Origin: Histoplasma ohiense
Taxonomy: Eukaryota; Ascomycota; Eurotiomycetes; Onygenales; Ajellomycetaceae
Length of the DNA: 64,000 bases
Reading direction: 5' to 3'
NCBI GenBank assembly: GCA_017607445.1
Contig: JAEVHH010000003.1
Coordinates: 5,332,001-5,396,000, forward strand
Position 1 is the stretch's first letter. Every line of letters begins with the position of its first letter. Under the pieces are notes generated by a model. That model saw nothing but the letters and a program-made list of their open reading frames with translations, had not been told where the DNA came from and searched no databases. This document shows, piece after piece, positions 22,632-34,349 of this stretch. The translations under genes and the position numbers were made by a program.

Positions 22632-23640
22632 CCAAATCTACGATGCAATTTTAGTGATTGTGGATATATATACCAAGTTTACAATCTATATTCCTTGCAC
22701 CAAAAACATTACTGCTGATGAACTAGTGGAAATTGTTTATACCAAGTTCTATACAATTTACAGAGTACCCAAAAACCATATATCTGATTGAGATTCACTG
22801 TTTACAAGCCATTATTGGTCCATCTTTTGTTATATGCTAGATGCATGCTGGAAACTTTCAACAGCCTTTCACCCTCAAACAGATGGCCAAACAGAACAAT
22901 AAAATCAAATCTTGGAACATTATCTCTGATGCTTTATCAACTATCATCAAGATGACTGAGCATGCTGACTATCACTGATGCAGTTTGTTTACAATATCTC
23001 TCAATATATCTCTACTGGAATGGCACCCGCAGAAGCCTTAATGGGATATCAATCTGATTTGAAAATTAATGTCAGCAAACCACCACAATCAGTTGCCATA
23101 CATGCTGCTAGCCGCATGAAACATATCAAGGAAACACATCATAAGCTCATCGAGAATCTACAAAAGGCATGACAAGCATAGAAAATCTATTACAATGCAA
23201 AACATAAGCCTCAACAATTTAAAATAGATGACTATATCATGCTCAATGCAAAAAATCTCTGATTGCTGTGCCTGGTTTGCAAACTTGATCATAAATATGT
23301 TGGACTCTTCAAGATTCTGAATACCATTGAAAAACAAGTGTACAAACTAGAACTGCTATCTTCATATAGAAGCATTCATTCTGTATTCCATGTATCTTTA
23401 CTGAAGCCATACAACTGCAGAAATGGAGCTCTATCAGAACCAGGACTGGAACTTGTTGATGATGAAGAAGAATATCAAGTTGAAGAAATTCTTGAAAAAC
23501 AACAATGAAAAAACAAACCTCTGAAATATCTTGTGAGATGGACAGGTTGGGGTTCTAGTGGTGATATATAAAAACTGAAAGAAAACATATTGAACACTCA
23601 GACATTCAAAATCTTCCTTGAACAAGAAAACAAATGACAA
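22632..23640 (+). pseudogene. Gypsy element D pol 3' part: integrase and chromodomain
   Basis: The fragment starts inside the integrase core, just after the first catalytic aspartate (YDAILVIVDIYTKF). It holds the second aspartate (ISD, TGA, DSLFTSHYWS, near 22785), GQTEQ (near 22895), the GYQSDL region and HSVFHVSLLKPYN (near 23380). A chromodomain follows, with YLVRWTGWGS near 23535. Several TGA codons occur. The sequence differs from families A and C. The 5' part of the element is missing where the LINE tail ends. Confidence 0.85.
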
Positions 23641-24164
23641 ATACAAAATCAACATACTTTCAAATGTCAAAAGTGCAAACATCAAGTTGAAAGACATCAG
23701 AAGTGCAAATCTTAAATTGAAAAACACTAGAAGCACAAATCTCATTCAAACTTCAATCAAATGTATTCTTTTTAGAAGGATATTATCAGGGAAAAGAGAA
23801 AAAAGGAAAAAATTCAATTTGGATATAATAAATACAAAAAAATAAAACATACAAGCAAGAAAAAAATGAAGGAAATGAGTTCTAAGAAAAGTCTAAAGAC
23901 TCTCAGTCCACTCATCTTCATCTTATCTCTCATCTCTCATTTTCTCTTCTCTCTTCCATCATCTCTCTCATTCTCTCTCTCTGCCACTCTCGCCCAATAC
24001 TCCTTCTGGTATTCATAAATTACCAGCACTCATTTTGAGTGCAGAGGTATAGATAAATGCCTATCTCACAAAACATTTGTCTTCTCACATCTTCTCTTCC
24101 TCATCAATCTACTCATCTTTCAGCACATTCAATGAAGAAAGATATTTTCTCTCATCTTCTTCTC
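23641..24164 (+). other. Element D region between pol and antisense gene
   Basis: Lys/Ser/Asn-rich short frames and a pyrimidine-rich tract (23900-23990). No recognisable gene. Confidence 0.5.
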
Positions 24165-24444
24165 TCACTTCTTCATCATCTGAGACACCCTCTCCCTCTG
24201 CTTCATCAACATCAGTGGCAAATTGACAAAGAAAGCAGACATCATGAGCACTGCTGCAGTCATCAGCATCTCCACAATCTTCTTCATTGACTCCTCAATC
24301 AACTTCTCTTTCATCAATCTCTCTTCAGCCAACTCCTCCACCACAGAGTCTCTGAAGCTCATCATTTTCAAAACCCTCTTTTTCTCTAACATCTCTGCTC
24401 TGGAAGAATCAGACACAATCACAGTCTTCAAAACCTGCACCTCT

Positions 24445-24715
24445 TGTAAGAGATGGTTGTAGGTATAATTATGGGAGTAGTGTGAAGTACGCACGTAGGA
24501 TGTTAAGAAGATAGCAATCTCTATTATTCAAAGCTAATCACTGATCTTCTAATATCTACAGATATCAGTGAGCATTATATAGACGACCTCCACACACTAC
24601 AGCTGTCTATGATGTTGTGTGCTATACTTCTTCTCATTAATTCTGGCATGTTCTGTGTTCTTCTATCATCATATAGCTATTTTCTAATATAGATATCTCT
24701 GTTGCATTTATTACA
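24445..24715 (-). repeat. Family A 3' LTR (copy 3)
   Basis: 271 bp, TGTAAGAGA to TTATTACA on the plus strand, the reverse of the copy 2 LTR with many transitions. The polypurine tract appears as TTATCTTCCTTCTTC just to its right. Confidence 0.95.
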
Positions 24716-25258
24716 ATTATCTTCCTTCTTCAAAGACCTGATCCTCAGAGCTTCTTACTGCAACATGCAAAGTTTGTAACATGTGCTGTGTGGTTAATAT
24801 TGTATAGAGTTCACAGAATTGGGCTGGATTAATTGTTGAGGTTAATTCTGAAGTGTTGCTGTTTCAGAAGAATGTTTTTCTATCTTCAGTGTCAATGCAG
24901 TTCAATCATGATTTAGACACAACTTCTGAACCTCTTTTCTTTGACTTTTACACCAAAAATCACACTCCACTGAAAATCATCACCAACATCACCACTAACA
25001 ATTTTTTATTAAAAAAGAATACATCAATTTATCAAATAAAGTATGCTGTATCTTTCTATGCAATTTTTATTGCGAAATTCGAAGTTTTGATTGTGTGGTT
25101 GTGTTTTCCATTTTGGGTTGAGTTTTGTGTTGTTGCAATTTCTTTGATCATCATTGTAATATTGATTTCAATCTCCAACATCTGTCTTTCTTTCTTGTTG
25201 CTTTTGCTTTTCCTCCTCCTTTGAATAAGGCCTTGGTACTAATTAAAGTTATGATAGA

Positions 25259-26400
25259 ATGTCAGAACCAGCTGTTTCTGTTGCTGATTTGAAGTCTATG
25301 AAGAGTGATATGCTGTCTGCCATTGAGAGCATTTGCTTGGGTTGTCTGGAGAGGTTGCAGAACTCTCCAGTATATTCTTGCTTTGTGAATGATGAATGAA
25401 CATGCTGTCACATCTGCTATATATCAAATAGGAGTTGTGCTGCTGTAAGTTTTCTTAAACTGAGGTTGTTAAGGGTACTAACAGGTTATAGATGCCTGAG
25501 TGCTTTCATGAAATTGATCAATCTTTGATCAATGAATTTCATGAGATGCTGCTCTTCAATGAAGTTCTGGATGAGAGATTTGCCATGTATCAAACTGCTG
25601 TTGTAAGGTTTGTACTTGATGTGCAGATCTATGAGAACACAGATGAGGTTCTAGAATTCTATATGAACTCTGATGATCTGTTGTCACAGCAGGGTGTGGC
25701 ATTTGATTATAGCAGTGTTCCAGAAAGTGTGTTTTCACATTCTGCTATTACATCAGTGTCATTCTTGCTGGGCCAAGATCTTGATATGTTATTTGAGTTG
25801 ATCAATAATGTAGGTGAAGATGAGGAAGTGAACAGTTCTGTTGAAGTGTTAGAAAGAAATGCAGCAGCATATTGCTGTTGTTGTATTCAACATTTGACAA
25901 TGTTCCCCCACCATCATTGTGAGTCTGCTGAGGGTTGATGCAAAAAATGCAAGCACTGCTCAGTGACAAAGCACATCTGTGTTCCAGTAAGTTATTATTC
26001 AAAACAGATGTTTTTACAGTATATAATATTAACTTTCTATTAGATGTCAGTGGATGCTGTTGAATTGGCTCAGATGGTTATCAATGCTGCTGAGGATTTA
26101 ATTGTTGCTGATGTGGATGCTTCAAACATTAACATTTTGCAGAGTGCTGTGACTGTGGTGGTTAGATTCTTTGCTGTGAAGATCTGAAAGATTCAATGAG
26201 ATGGTTCTTCTGAGACTCTGGCTGAAATGATGATTGATGAGGTTCTGATGGTTACATCACTGGTTGCAGCTTTCAAGTCATTGTTGAAATGTTGTGCTTC
26301 ACCAGTTGAGGAAATCTGGGATAATAAGCAGGTTTGTCTTGGTGACAATTCCTTGAATGACACTGACCAAGCTGAGGCAGATCTGTTTTTTAATCTCTGA
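25259..26400 (+). pseudogene. Antisense six-cysteine accessory gene, family A copy 3 (best gene model)
   Basis: Exon 1 (25259-25444, starts MSEPAVSVADL) carries module 1, C26-x2-C29-x11-C41-x8-C50-x2-C53-x6-C60. Intron 1 (25445-25491, 47 nt) has GTAAGT, TACTAAC and ATAG. Exon 2 (25492-25986) ends with module 2, C190-x2-C193-x11-C205-x9-C215-x2-C218-x6-C225. Intron 2 (25987-26043, 57 nt) has GTAAGT and TATTAG. Exon 3 (26044-26400) lacks cysteine clusters. All junctions are phase 0; both donors lie two codons after the last cysteine of a module. About 345 residues, with four TGA codons from decay. The six-cysteine spacing recalls Zn2Cys6 clusters but the first loop is longer (usually x6). Function unknown. 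Confidence 0.8.
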
Positions 26401-26437
26401 GTGGAATAAGTATATCCAGCAGTTATCATCATCTTCT

Positions 26438-29400
26438 TCATTTTCATTTACTGACTGACTTCTGATAGATTTTATTAAACTGTTTCAAGTACTTCTGACT
26501 GTTCATCAAGTTTTCCTTGAGTTCTCAAGAATTATCTGTGTCTGTACAATCTTTCCATTTGACAAGATATTGTGTTTGACTGTGGTACTGATGCTTGTCT
26601 AATATAGCTTCAACTTCTCATTCCTCTTGTGTGTCTATAATTATCAGTTCTGCTTGTGGGATTTGTCCGTCGCATGTGTGTTAAGGTTTGAGAAGAGAAA
26701 CATGGAATATGAAATGAATTTCTTTATATTGCAGTGTGAGTTTCAGTTTGTACACCTGCATACCATGGATATCAATTATTTGGAAGGGATTCAAAAATCG
26801 ATGATCTAGTTTGGATGAGGGTTGCAAGGTGGATATATTTTTTGCACACAGCATTACCCAGTCCCCTATCTTAAAGCTTTTTGGTATATGATGCTGATTG
26901 TAATACTTTTTCTCAGCTGCTTTGACAGCTTTCAGACATTCTCAGATTTTGTTTTCTGCTTGCTTCATCTGTTTCACTTGTTTCATTGCTGATTTTGATG
27001 CATCTGTGCTTGGGGGTTCCACATCTATGCAAAGTTCAGTTGGTCGGCCGATCATTGCTTCAGATGATGTCATTTTTATCAATGCATGGAAGGCATTGTT
27101 ATATGCCCATTGCATCAGAAGAATCCATTCTATTCAATTATCTTGCTGGTAGCTGCAATATGTGTGAAGATAATGTTCAATCACCTGGTTCAATTGTTCT
27201 GTCTGGCTGTCGGTTTGCGGGTGGAATGCTGTTGATAATTTTTGTTGAACATGAAGCAGATAACACAATGTCAACCAAAACTTGCTATTTATTAATGAAT
27301 CTTGGTTGCTAATAATGTTTGCAGGTAGGCCAAAGTTCTTTGCAATTCTTCATACAATAATGTTCATGAGTTCTTCTGCATCTAGCTCTGAAGATGTGGG
27401 CACAATTATGACTCATTTGATGAATAAATCAACAAATACAACAATAGCATTATAGGTTTGACTTCCCTTTTTATTATCTGACAGGCCTTCAATAAAGTCC
27501 ATGCTAATTGTATGCCATTTCTTATCTGGCACTGGATGTGGTTGTAGCAATCTGTACGGCTTGTGCTGTGGTATCTTGATGCATTGGCAAACATCGCAAG
27601 TTCTCACATATTCTGCAATCTCATCACTCATACCATGCCACAAGTACTTGTGTTTGATTACTTTGATGGTTTTGTCATGTCCAAAATGGCCACCTTGAGG
27701 ATCATTGTGGTTCATTTTCATTATTTCATGTCTTACAGCCTTGTCTTGCAGTATGTAGACTTTACCATCTTTTCTGAGCAGGCCATCTTTATCTACTGCT
27801 CAGATTGAATGATTATCTACACTAGTGTCACTCATCTCTAGTCTTCTGTGAAGTTCAGATGTGTCAGCATCTCTATTCTGAATCTGCAGTAAGAGTTCAA
27901 TGATAGATTCAGCTATCTCTTTGCAATAAGCTGTCTCAGACTCAAATACCTTGATGATTAGAATCTGTGGCATCAGAGTCTCTAGATTTAACTCTGTAAT
28001 GTCTGTGACCTCATTCTCATCTGCAGATGCATTCTTTATTCTGCAGAGGTTGTTGTCATTGATGACTATAAGTCTCTTTGCTCAACAATTTTCATTAGCT
28101 TGCAGATCTTTTCACATCATCTTGATACATTGATCTAATTTTGTGTTTTCTTTTGTCTTTAGTGACTTAAAGATCCTCTTATGCAGCTTCTCTTGCAGAA
28201 TAGAGAGCTCTGTCAAGAGAGCTGTGTGTTTTACAAAATCTGAGTGATGACTTGGTGCATCTGTGGGATTATTTTTCTCAGAATGATGCTCTATTTCAAA
28301 ATTGAATGCTGAGAGCATTTCCATTCAGCAAATCTGATGCTCATTTAGCTGCTTTGTTGTCATGAAGTGCTGAAGGTTGGCATGGTCAGATAAAACAGTT
28401 ATTGGGTGCCTGCTATCATATAAGTAGTGGTGCCATTGTCTGAAAGCTTCTACAATCAGCAATATTTCTAGATCATATGTTTGATAATGTCTTTCTATTT
28501 CTGTGAGCTTTCTAGACCAAAACACAATCAGATGTCAGTGATCATCATCCATTAATTGTAATATTACTGTGGTGATTGCAACACCAGATCTGTCTGTTTC
28601 TATACAGAGTTTTCACTGCAGATCAAAGTGGATCAATAATGGTGCTTTTGTAAAGCATTCTTTTAACTGCAAAATTGTGTGCTTGCAGTTTTCATCTAAC
28701 TGGACAGGTGCATTATTCTTCCCCCTTTTCATTTCATAATCTTTTAACAATTTGGTCAGGGGTGCTGTTATTATCAAGAACTTGTATATGAATTGATGAT
28801 AGAAATTGATGAATTCTAGAAATATTTGCAATTTGTTTATAGTTTGCAGTTCTGGCCAATCTAGAATTGTGTTGACACAGTGTTTCTTGACAGTAATGCC
28901 CTGTGTGGTAACCACAAAACCCAAAAATCCAATTTCTGTTGCATGGAACATACACTTACTAAGTTTGGCATATAGTCTCCATCACCTTAACTGTTCCAGC
29001 ACGTTCTTAACATGGATGACATGTTCATCAAGTGTGTTTGAATAGATTACAATATTGTTGAGATAAGCCACACAATATACATCTAAAAGGTCACTAAGGG
29101 CTTTGTTGATATAAGATTGAAAGGTCACAGAGGCATTGATTAGCTCAAAAGATAAGACTAGATATTCAAAATGTCCATATTGTGTTCAAAATGCTGTTTT
29201 CCATTCATTCTCTGCTTGTATGTGAATTCTATGATATGTGTCTCTAAGGTTCAGTTGTGTATATATTTTGGCATCTGCTAATCTATCAAGTATTTCACTT
29301 ATCAAGGACAGTGGATATCAATTCTTGACTGTTATTTCATTCAATCTCTGATAATCTATGCAAAGATGCAGAGTTCCATCTTTCTTCAGTGCAAATAACA

Positions 29401-30223
29401 CTGATGTGCTGGCTGAGCTTTTGGATGAATGTATCCAATTCTTCTCTAATGTCTTTTTGATATATTCTCAGAGGACAGAGAGTTCTTGAGGTGATAAGTT
29501 ATATATCAGTTGATATGAGGGTTCCTTGCCAGGTTTGAGCTCTATGGCATGATCATGAGGTGCATGTTCCACATCAGATATGTCTTCTTGGAATACATCA
29601 AGATAATCTTTATAATCATCTGGGATATTTGGCTCAGTTGCTGCACTCGCAGCTTGTAATGATAAGGCAGTGAATATAATATTGCCATCATCAATTAGTG
29701 TTGTGAATTCTTTAGCAGTATTCAGATGCATGTGGTTAATATTTGATGCTTTTCTATAGATTCAGCATCTTTGCACTCAGTTGATATCAGAGTTTGCAGC
29801 TTTCAACCACAGCATGCTCAAAATTATGTCATATCTGCTAATATCAGTCTCTTTGAAATGGTGGAATTCTTCTTGAAGAATGTGTTCATCATCAATAATC
29901 TTCATTGCAGCTCTTTGTTGTTCATATGATTTAATCTTATGATTATCAACTGCTTCCACTACTTTTGGTTTACCTTCTGCCTTTGAGAAATATTTTGATG
30001 CCCAGGCATGGGACACAAAGTTTGCATCCATGCCAGAATCCACTAGTGTCCACACCATCGACCATCCCACTTCTGTCAGCATCCATGTATTCATCATCAA
30101 TAATTGTTTATCTCACAGTCTAGTTGTTCATATTCCCAATGCAGCAGCTGCTTCTATGATTGGAATTGTTGGTTTTTTGCTTGTCAAACTTGGTTGTGCT
30201 TTTTGGGGTGTAACATTCAACAA
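26438..30223 (-). pseudogene. Family A pol (copy 3)
   Basis: 3786 nt, the same length as copy 2. It shows protease (LVDSG), reverse transcriptase whose catalytic box reads YLNN (near 29055-29070), RNase H, integrase (CDVCQCIKI, MDFIEGLS) and a decayed chromodomain. Nonsense codons are mostly TGA; there is no frameshift. Confidence 0.88.
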
Positions 30224-31212
30224 TCATTTGTGATATGATCTTTCTTATGACAGTGAGAACACTTCTTCATCCAGTTATATTTATCTTTCTTGATTTGTTC
30301 AGTTGAACTCATTTGTTCCTCTTGTTTCCTCTTGTTCCAACAGTTGCTAGATTTATCAGAATGATGCTGATTCTCTATGAATATTGCAGGTCTTCCTTTG
30401 CAGATAGCACATCATCACTCTGACATATTTTCCTTGAGAGTCTGTAGAGTTTGAAGCAACTCTTTGTAGTTCTGGAGCTCTTGATTTCAATGATTGAGTT
30501 CTGTGTGTAATATCTTCAACATCTTACTATGCAAGTTATCCATTCTTTGTTCTTTGCTATATGAGGGTAAGTAGTATTCTCAGTCTTTGAGATATTTAGA
30601 GAAATTGTGTATCAATTGCCATTCTTGTTGCTTTGCATCTTGAAACTTTTGACTTGCTAATCAGCACTGGTTCTGTGGATTGTTAATTTGCATTTCTAGG
30701 TGTGATAACATATCATCAAAAGTCAATGGTGTTGCTCCTCCACATCTCTCATATGATGATACAAAATTCAACCATTTCTGCTTAACATGGGTGTCAAGAT
30801 AGAGTTTAGCATCATTTATCTTGTGTTCTTTCTTTCAATAATATCAGCAGTGGTGTGTAAAGAGAGTCAACATGTGATCTTTATAGTTCTTGAATTCTAA
30901 CATATTTTTTCCTCAATAATAGTTCTTAATCTTCAATCTCAGTGGTGTTTCATTATCATCATCTGTATTGTTCACAGATTGATTTTGCAGTGGTTCTGTG
31001 GTGATATTCTGGGTTAATTGGGGTTCAATGAGAGTATCTCCATGAATCTGCACTTCCAACTTGTTGAGCTGCTGTTGTGCATGCAGAATAGCTAATTGCT
31101 GCTCTTGTTCACAGATTTGATTGTTCAACTGTTGCAAACACACATTGTGATCATCAGAGGCAGTAGAGGATTCAGGTTGGTTTTCAAGGGATCTTGTGTG
31201 TGTCAAGACCAT
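30154..31212 (-). pseudogene. Family A gag (copy 3)
   Basis: 1059 nt, equal in length to copy 2. It starts MVLTHTRSLENQ. The first 99 codons are open, the rest is interrupted. The zinc-knuckle region is degraded (near 30200-30270). Confidence 0.8.
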
Positions 31213-31213
31213 C

Positions 31214-31251
31214 TTGCATGTTTTAACTAATGTTGCATGTTTTAACTAATG
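31214..31251 (-). repeat. 19-bp tandem duplication in copy 3 leader
   Basis: TTGCATGTTTTAACTAATG occurs twice in direct tandem (31214-31232, 31233-31251). Copy 2 has one unit. This accounts fully for the length difference between the two elements. Confidence 0.9.
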
Positions 31252-31317
31252 TTGTGTGCTTTATTGTAGGTGTGCGTAACAATGGACCACTCAAATAAAG
31301 TTAAGAGCAATTAGAAT

Positions 31318-31588
31318 TGTAAGAGATGGTTGTAGATATAATTATGGGAGTAGTGTGAAGTACACATATAGGATGTTAAGAAGGTAGCAATCTCTATTAT
31401 TCAAAGCTAATCACTGATCTTCTAATATCTATGGATATCAGTGAGCATTATATAGGCGACCTCCACGTGCTACAGCTGTCTATAGTGCTGTGTGCTATGC
31501 CCCTCCTCATTAATTCTGGTGTGTTCTGTGTTCTTCTATCGCCACATAGCTATTTCCTAATATAGATATCTCCATTGCGCCTATTACA
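31318..31588 (-). repeat. Family A 5' LTR (copy 3)
   Basis: 271 bp, TGTAAGAGA to CTATTACA on the plus strand. It is followed by the target duplication CCTCT. Confidence 0.95.
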
Positions 31589-32000
31589 CCTCTGCAGGCT
31601 CAGCCATTGCCTGGTGCTGGAATCATAGAGCATTCACCCCTGCCCTGCTCTGAGCAGACAGCATCATCAGATGAGATGTGTTCAATTGTTTTATCAAACA
31701 ATGAAGATGACTTTTGTGACTGGCTATGTCCTTCTCAGCTGTCACCTCTGTGAAGATAAATGCTCATCTGTGTATGATGCATCTCAGAAGAGGTGTATCA
31801 CACATCTAGCATCATTATCAATATATCAACATTGCTAAGGGCAAGAATTAAAGAGAATTACTCACAGATTTGCAGGATTTCTCTGCAGAGGCACAAGCCT
31901 CACAATGCTTCTGAGTATTTGACCTCAGCACACATCAAAAATTGACATCTTCAAGTCTGAGGGCACAATGTTCACACAGAATCTGACTGTTGTGTGTCAT

Positions 32001-32541
32001 GTGATTAGGGCTAGAGCAATATAACAAGTGAACAGTGAATGGTGCTATACAGAAATGAGCTAGTGGTGCATGTGACCACACTAATAATGCCACTGGCAAG
32101 GAACACCAACAATAATATGTGATAAGCACCCAAGGAACAACTTACTTAAAATCAGAGTAATCAAGAAAGCCCATTTCAATATAAAAAAGAGGGGAGGGAG
32201 AATGATGATATAAAAAATTTAAAAATTTAAAAATTTTTTGGAGATGAAAAATCACAGCAGAAAGGCAAGGAGCTTTGATGATGATCAAGTTAAAAAAGAA
32301 GAGAAATCTTCAAGAAGAAAGAAATTCTTTTTACTTCTCTGCACACAACTTCTGACAACCAAAGAATCCATCAATTTCACCTCATTAGAAAATCAATAAC
32401 AATGTGTATACAAGCTATCTAGAGGATGCAATTGATATACTGCTATCAACAAACAGAACTTACAATACAGAAATGCAATTATCTACTAGCAAGCAATCTA
32501 TACAATCACTGAGAGCAGCTCTTATAAAAAAGAGGGGCAAT
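32001..32541 (+). other. Element D 3' region with polypurine tract
   Basis: Between the start of the accessory gene and the LTR. It contains an inverted AAATTTAAAAATTT-type tract at about 32212-32238 and ends in the polypurine tract AAAAAAGAGGGGCAAT (32526-32541). The short frame at 32404-32548 is not recognised. Confidence 0.5.
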
Positions 32542-32812
32542 TGTAATGCACTCATTTATTATTTCCTTATTATCTTTGCTTATTCTTACCTCTTTCCATT
32601 ATACTCTTGCTACCACTATTTCTATATGTATATATATATTGATGTATGTATTTTGCACATCTTCTTTCTCTTTCTTTTCTTTCTTAGCAATTAGCTACAC
32701 TACGCTACATTACACTACTATACTATATTGCTTTACAATATATTACTATTATCTCCGCTACGCTATAAACTATCTTCTACTGTTACTCTTCACACTGTCA
32801 CTACACCTCACA
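32542..32812 (+). repeat. Putative 3' LTR of element D
   Basis: It begins TGTAATGCAC after a polypurine tract and ends CACCTCACA; length as delimited 271 bp. It is pyrimidine-rich, with repeated CTACACTACGCTACATTACA-like stretches. No partner LTR is in the window. Confidence 0.5.
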
Positions 32813-32843
32813 TCACTCAAATAAAGTTTAGAGTGATTAGAAT

Positions 32844-33114
32844 TGTAAGAGATGATTGTAGATATAATTATGAAAGTAGTGTAAAGTACACATATAAAAT
32901 GTTAAGAAGATAGCAATCTCTATTATTCAAAGCTAATCACTGATCTTCTAATATCTACAGATATCAGTGAGTATTATATAGATGACTATCACACACTATG
33001 GCTGTCTATGATACTGTGTGCTATATCTCTCTTCATTAATTCTGGCATGTTCTGTGTTCTTCTATCGCTATATAGCTATTTTCTAATATAGATATCTCCA
33101 TTGCGTCTATTACA
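32844..33114 (-). repeat. Family A 5' LTR remnant (copy 4)
   Basis: 271 bp, TGTAAGAGA to CTATTACA, heavily mutated. The 31 bp on its left (TCACTCAAATAAAG onward) match the family A leader, so it is the 5' LTR of a minus-strand copy whose interior is displaced or lost. Confidence 0.85.
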
Positions 33115-34020
33115 ATATATCTTTTACTAATGTATTTGTATGTAATAGAGACAATTCATTATTTATCAGACTGTAAACTACAGTGTTTATTTAGTAAATT
33201 ACAATAACAATTCATATAGATCTTCTTCAATATATCAGAGATTACAATATATTCAATAAACAGATTATAATTTTTCTTATATAAACTGTATAATAAATTG
33301 ATTTTGATATCAAAACTGTGAATAAATGTTGATTCTATATTTATTATTTTTTTTAACTGAGATTCAAAGTTCTTCTGATATAATATTATATTTCTCTTGA
33401 ATTTCATTTTTCACAGCTGTGCAACAACTCTGTTGTTATTTCTGATGATTTGTTCAATTAATAGTTGTAGTTTATATTCTAATATTCATATATTGATAAA
33501 CTGTTGATATAACTGTTGAAGAATAAGTGTAGATGAGCTGATGAGTTGCTGAGACTATTGAAAATTAAATACAAATAAATTGATAAACTATTAAAAATGA
33601 AGTAAAAGTGAATTGATGAATAATATAAATTACTGAGTTTTCAGAATCTGCTGAGCTTACTGAATTTGCTCTGTATTATTATTAACTGTAATTTCATTAT
33701 TTCTGAGCTGTTTTTCTTTATTTTTTAATGATTCTCTACTTATATTCAGTCATTTTGACTGCTTTGATTGTATTACAGATGTTTTGAGAATTGATAGATG
33801 TAAATCATTGTATTTCAGATATTTATTATTTAATTATAATTATTATATTCTCTATATAAGCTATCTGATATTTAATTACATCTCACTTAGCATTTCTACA
33901 TTAACTCTACAACACTACTATAAAGTTATTCATCTTTTTCATCTATATAATTGTTCTCTATTGACAGCTGTAGATTACATGGAATTCACATATATGAGTC
34001 ATGTGTGGCTGTTGGATATC
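33115..34020. other. AT-rich relic, edge of the repeat isochore
   Basis: Strongly AT-rich, TA-rich, almost free of CG, CC and GG. No gene recognised; the short frames at 33159-33407 (minus) and 33784-34107 (plus) do not resemble anything I know. Composition changes abruptly at about 34,020. Confidence 0.6.
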
Positions 34021-34349
34021 TCATTATGTTCACCCGAGGGATTAAACGGCGCGTTTTCAAGCTGGATAAGCGAGCGCAAGCGAGCGATTGCGGCTTGTAA
34101 AGATTGATTGCTAAAATGCAGGCAGCCATATTGGTTTATTTAGGCGTCCGTACTAGCGCTCCTCTCATCGCTAGAACCAATTGTAACAGCATACCAGCAC
34201 GACAGCATCACACTACCATGTCTTCAATTTAGAATTGCTATCCATATTACGGGATCCGAAGCACATGCCTATGTTGTTCTATCGCTTTTTTACCCCCGGC
34301 CTAGTAACCGTTCACAATCCTTAAGCAGCTGTACCGAACCAACAGCGCA

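Larger units (their letters stand above)
24445..31588 (-). mobile_element. Full-length Ty3/gypsy family A, copy 3
   Basis: 7144 bp on the minus strand, bounded by 271-bp LTRs and a perfect 5-bp duplication CCTCT (24440-24444 and 31589-31593). It is colinear with copy 2; the 19-bp excess is a tandem duplication in the leader (31214-31251). gag (30154-31212), pol (26438-30223) and the antisense gene (25259-26400) have the same lengths as in copy 2. It interrupts exon 2 of the accessory gene of element D. It is more mutated than copy 2. Confidence 0.95.
24165..32000 (-). pseudogene. Antisense six-cysteine accessory gene of element D, split by gypsy copy 3
   Basis: Exon 1 (32000-31866) starts MTHNSQIL and holds one module with cysteines spaced C-x2-C-x10-C-x9-C-x2-C-x6-C (31976 to about 31874). 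A GTGAGT donor follows two codons after the last cysteine. The 60-nt intron is 31865-31806. Exon 2 starts with ATG at 31805. It is interrupted by copy 3; joining 31589 to 24439 with one target duplication gives 492 nt in frame, to a TGA at 24165-24167. The product is Met/Glu/Lys-rich with a hydrophobic patch (MLMTAAVLMMSAFF). Three TGA codons interrupt it. About 208 residues; function unknown. Confidence 0.65.
22632..32812 (+). mobile_element. Gypsy element D (5'-truncated), split by gypsy copy 3
   Basis: Removing copy 3 and one CCTCT leaves integrase and chromodomain, an antisense six-cysteine gene (stop at 24165, start at about 32000), a polypurine tract AAAAAAGAGGGGCAAT (32526-32541) and a 3' LTR (32542-32812). 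The order is the same as in family A. Beyond the LTR lie 31 bp matching the family A leader, then a family A LTR, so D probably inserted in an older family A copy. Confidence 0.7.
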
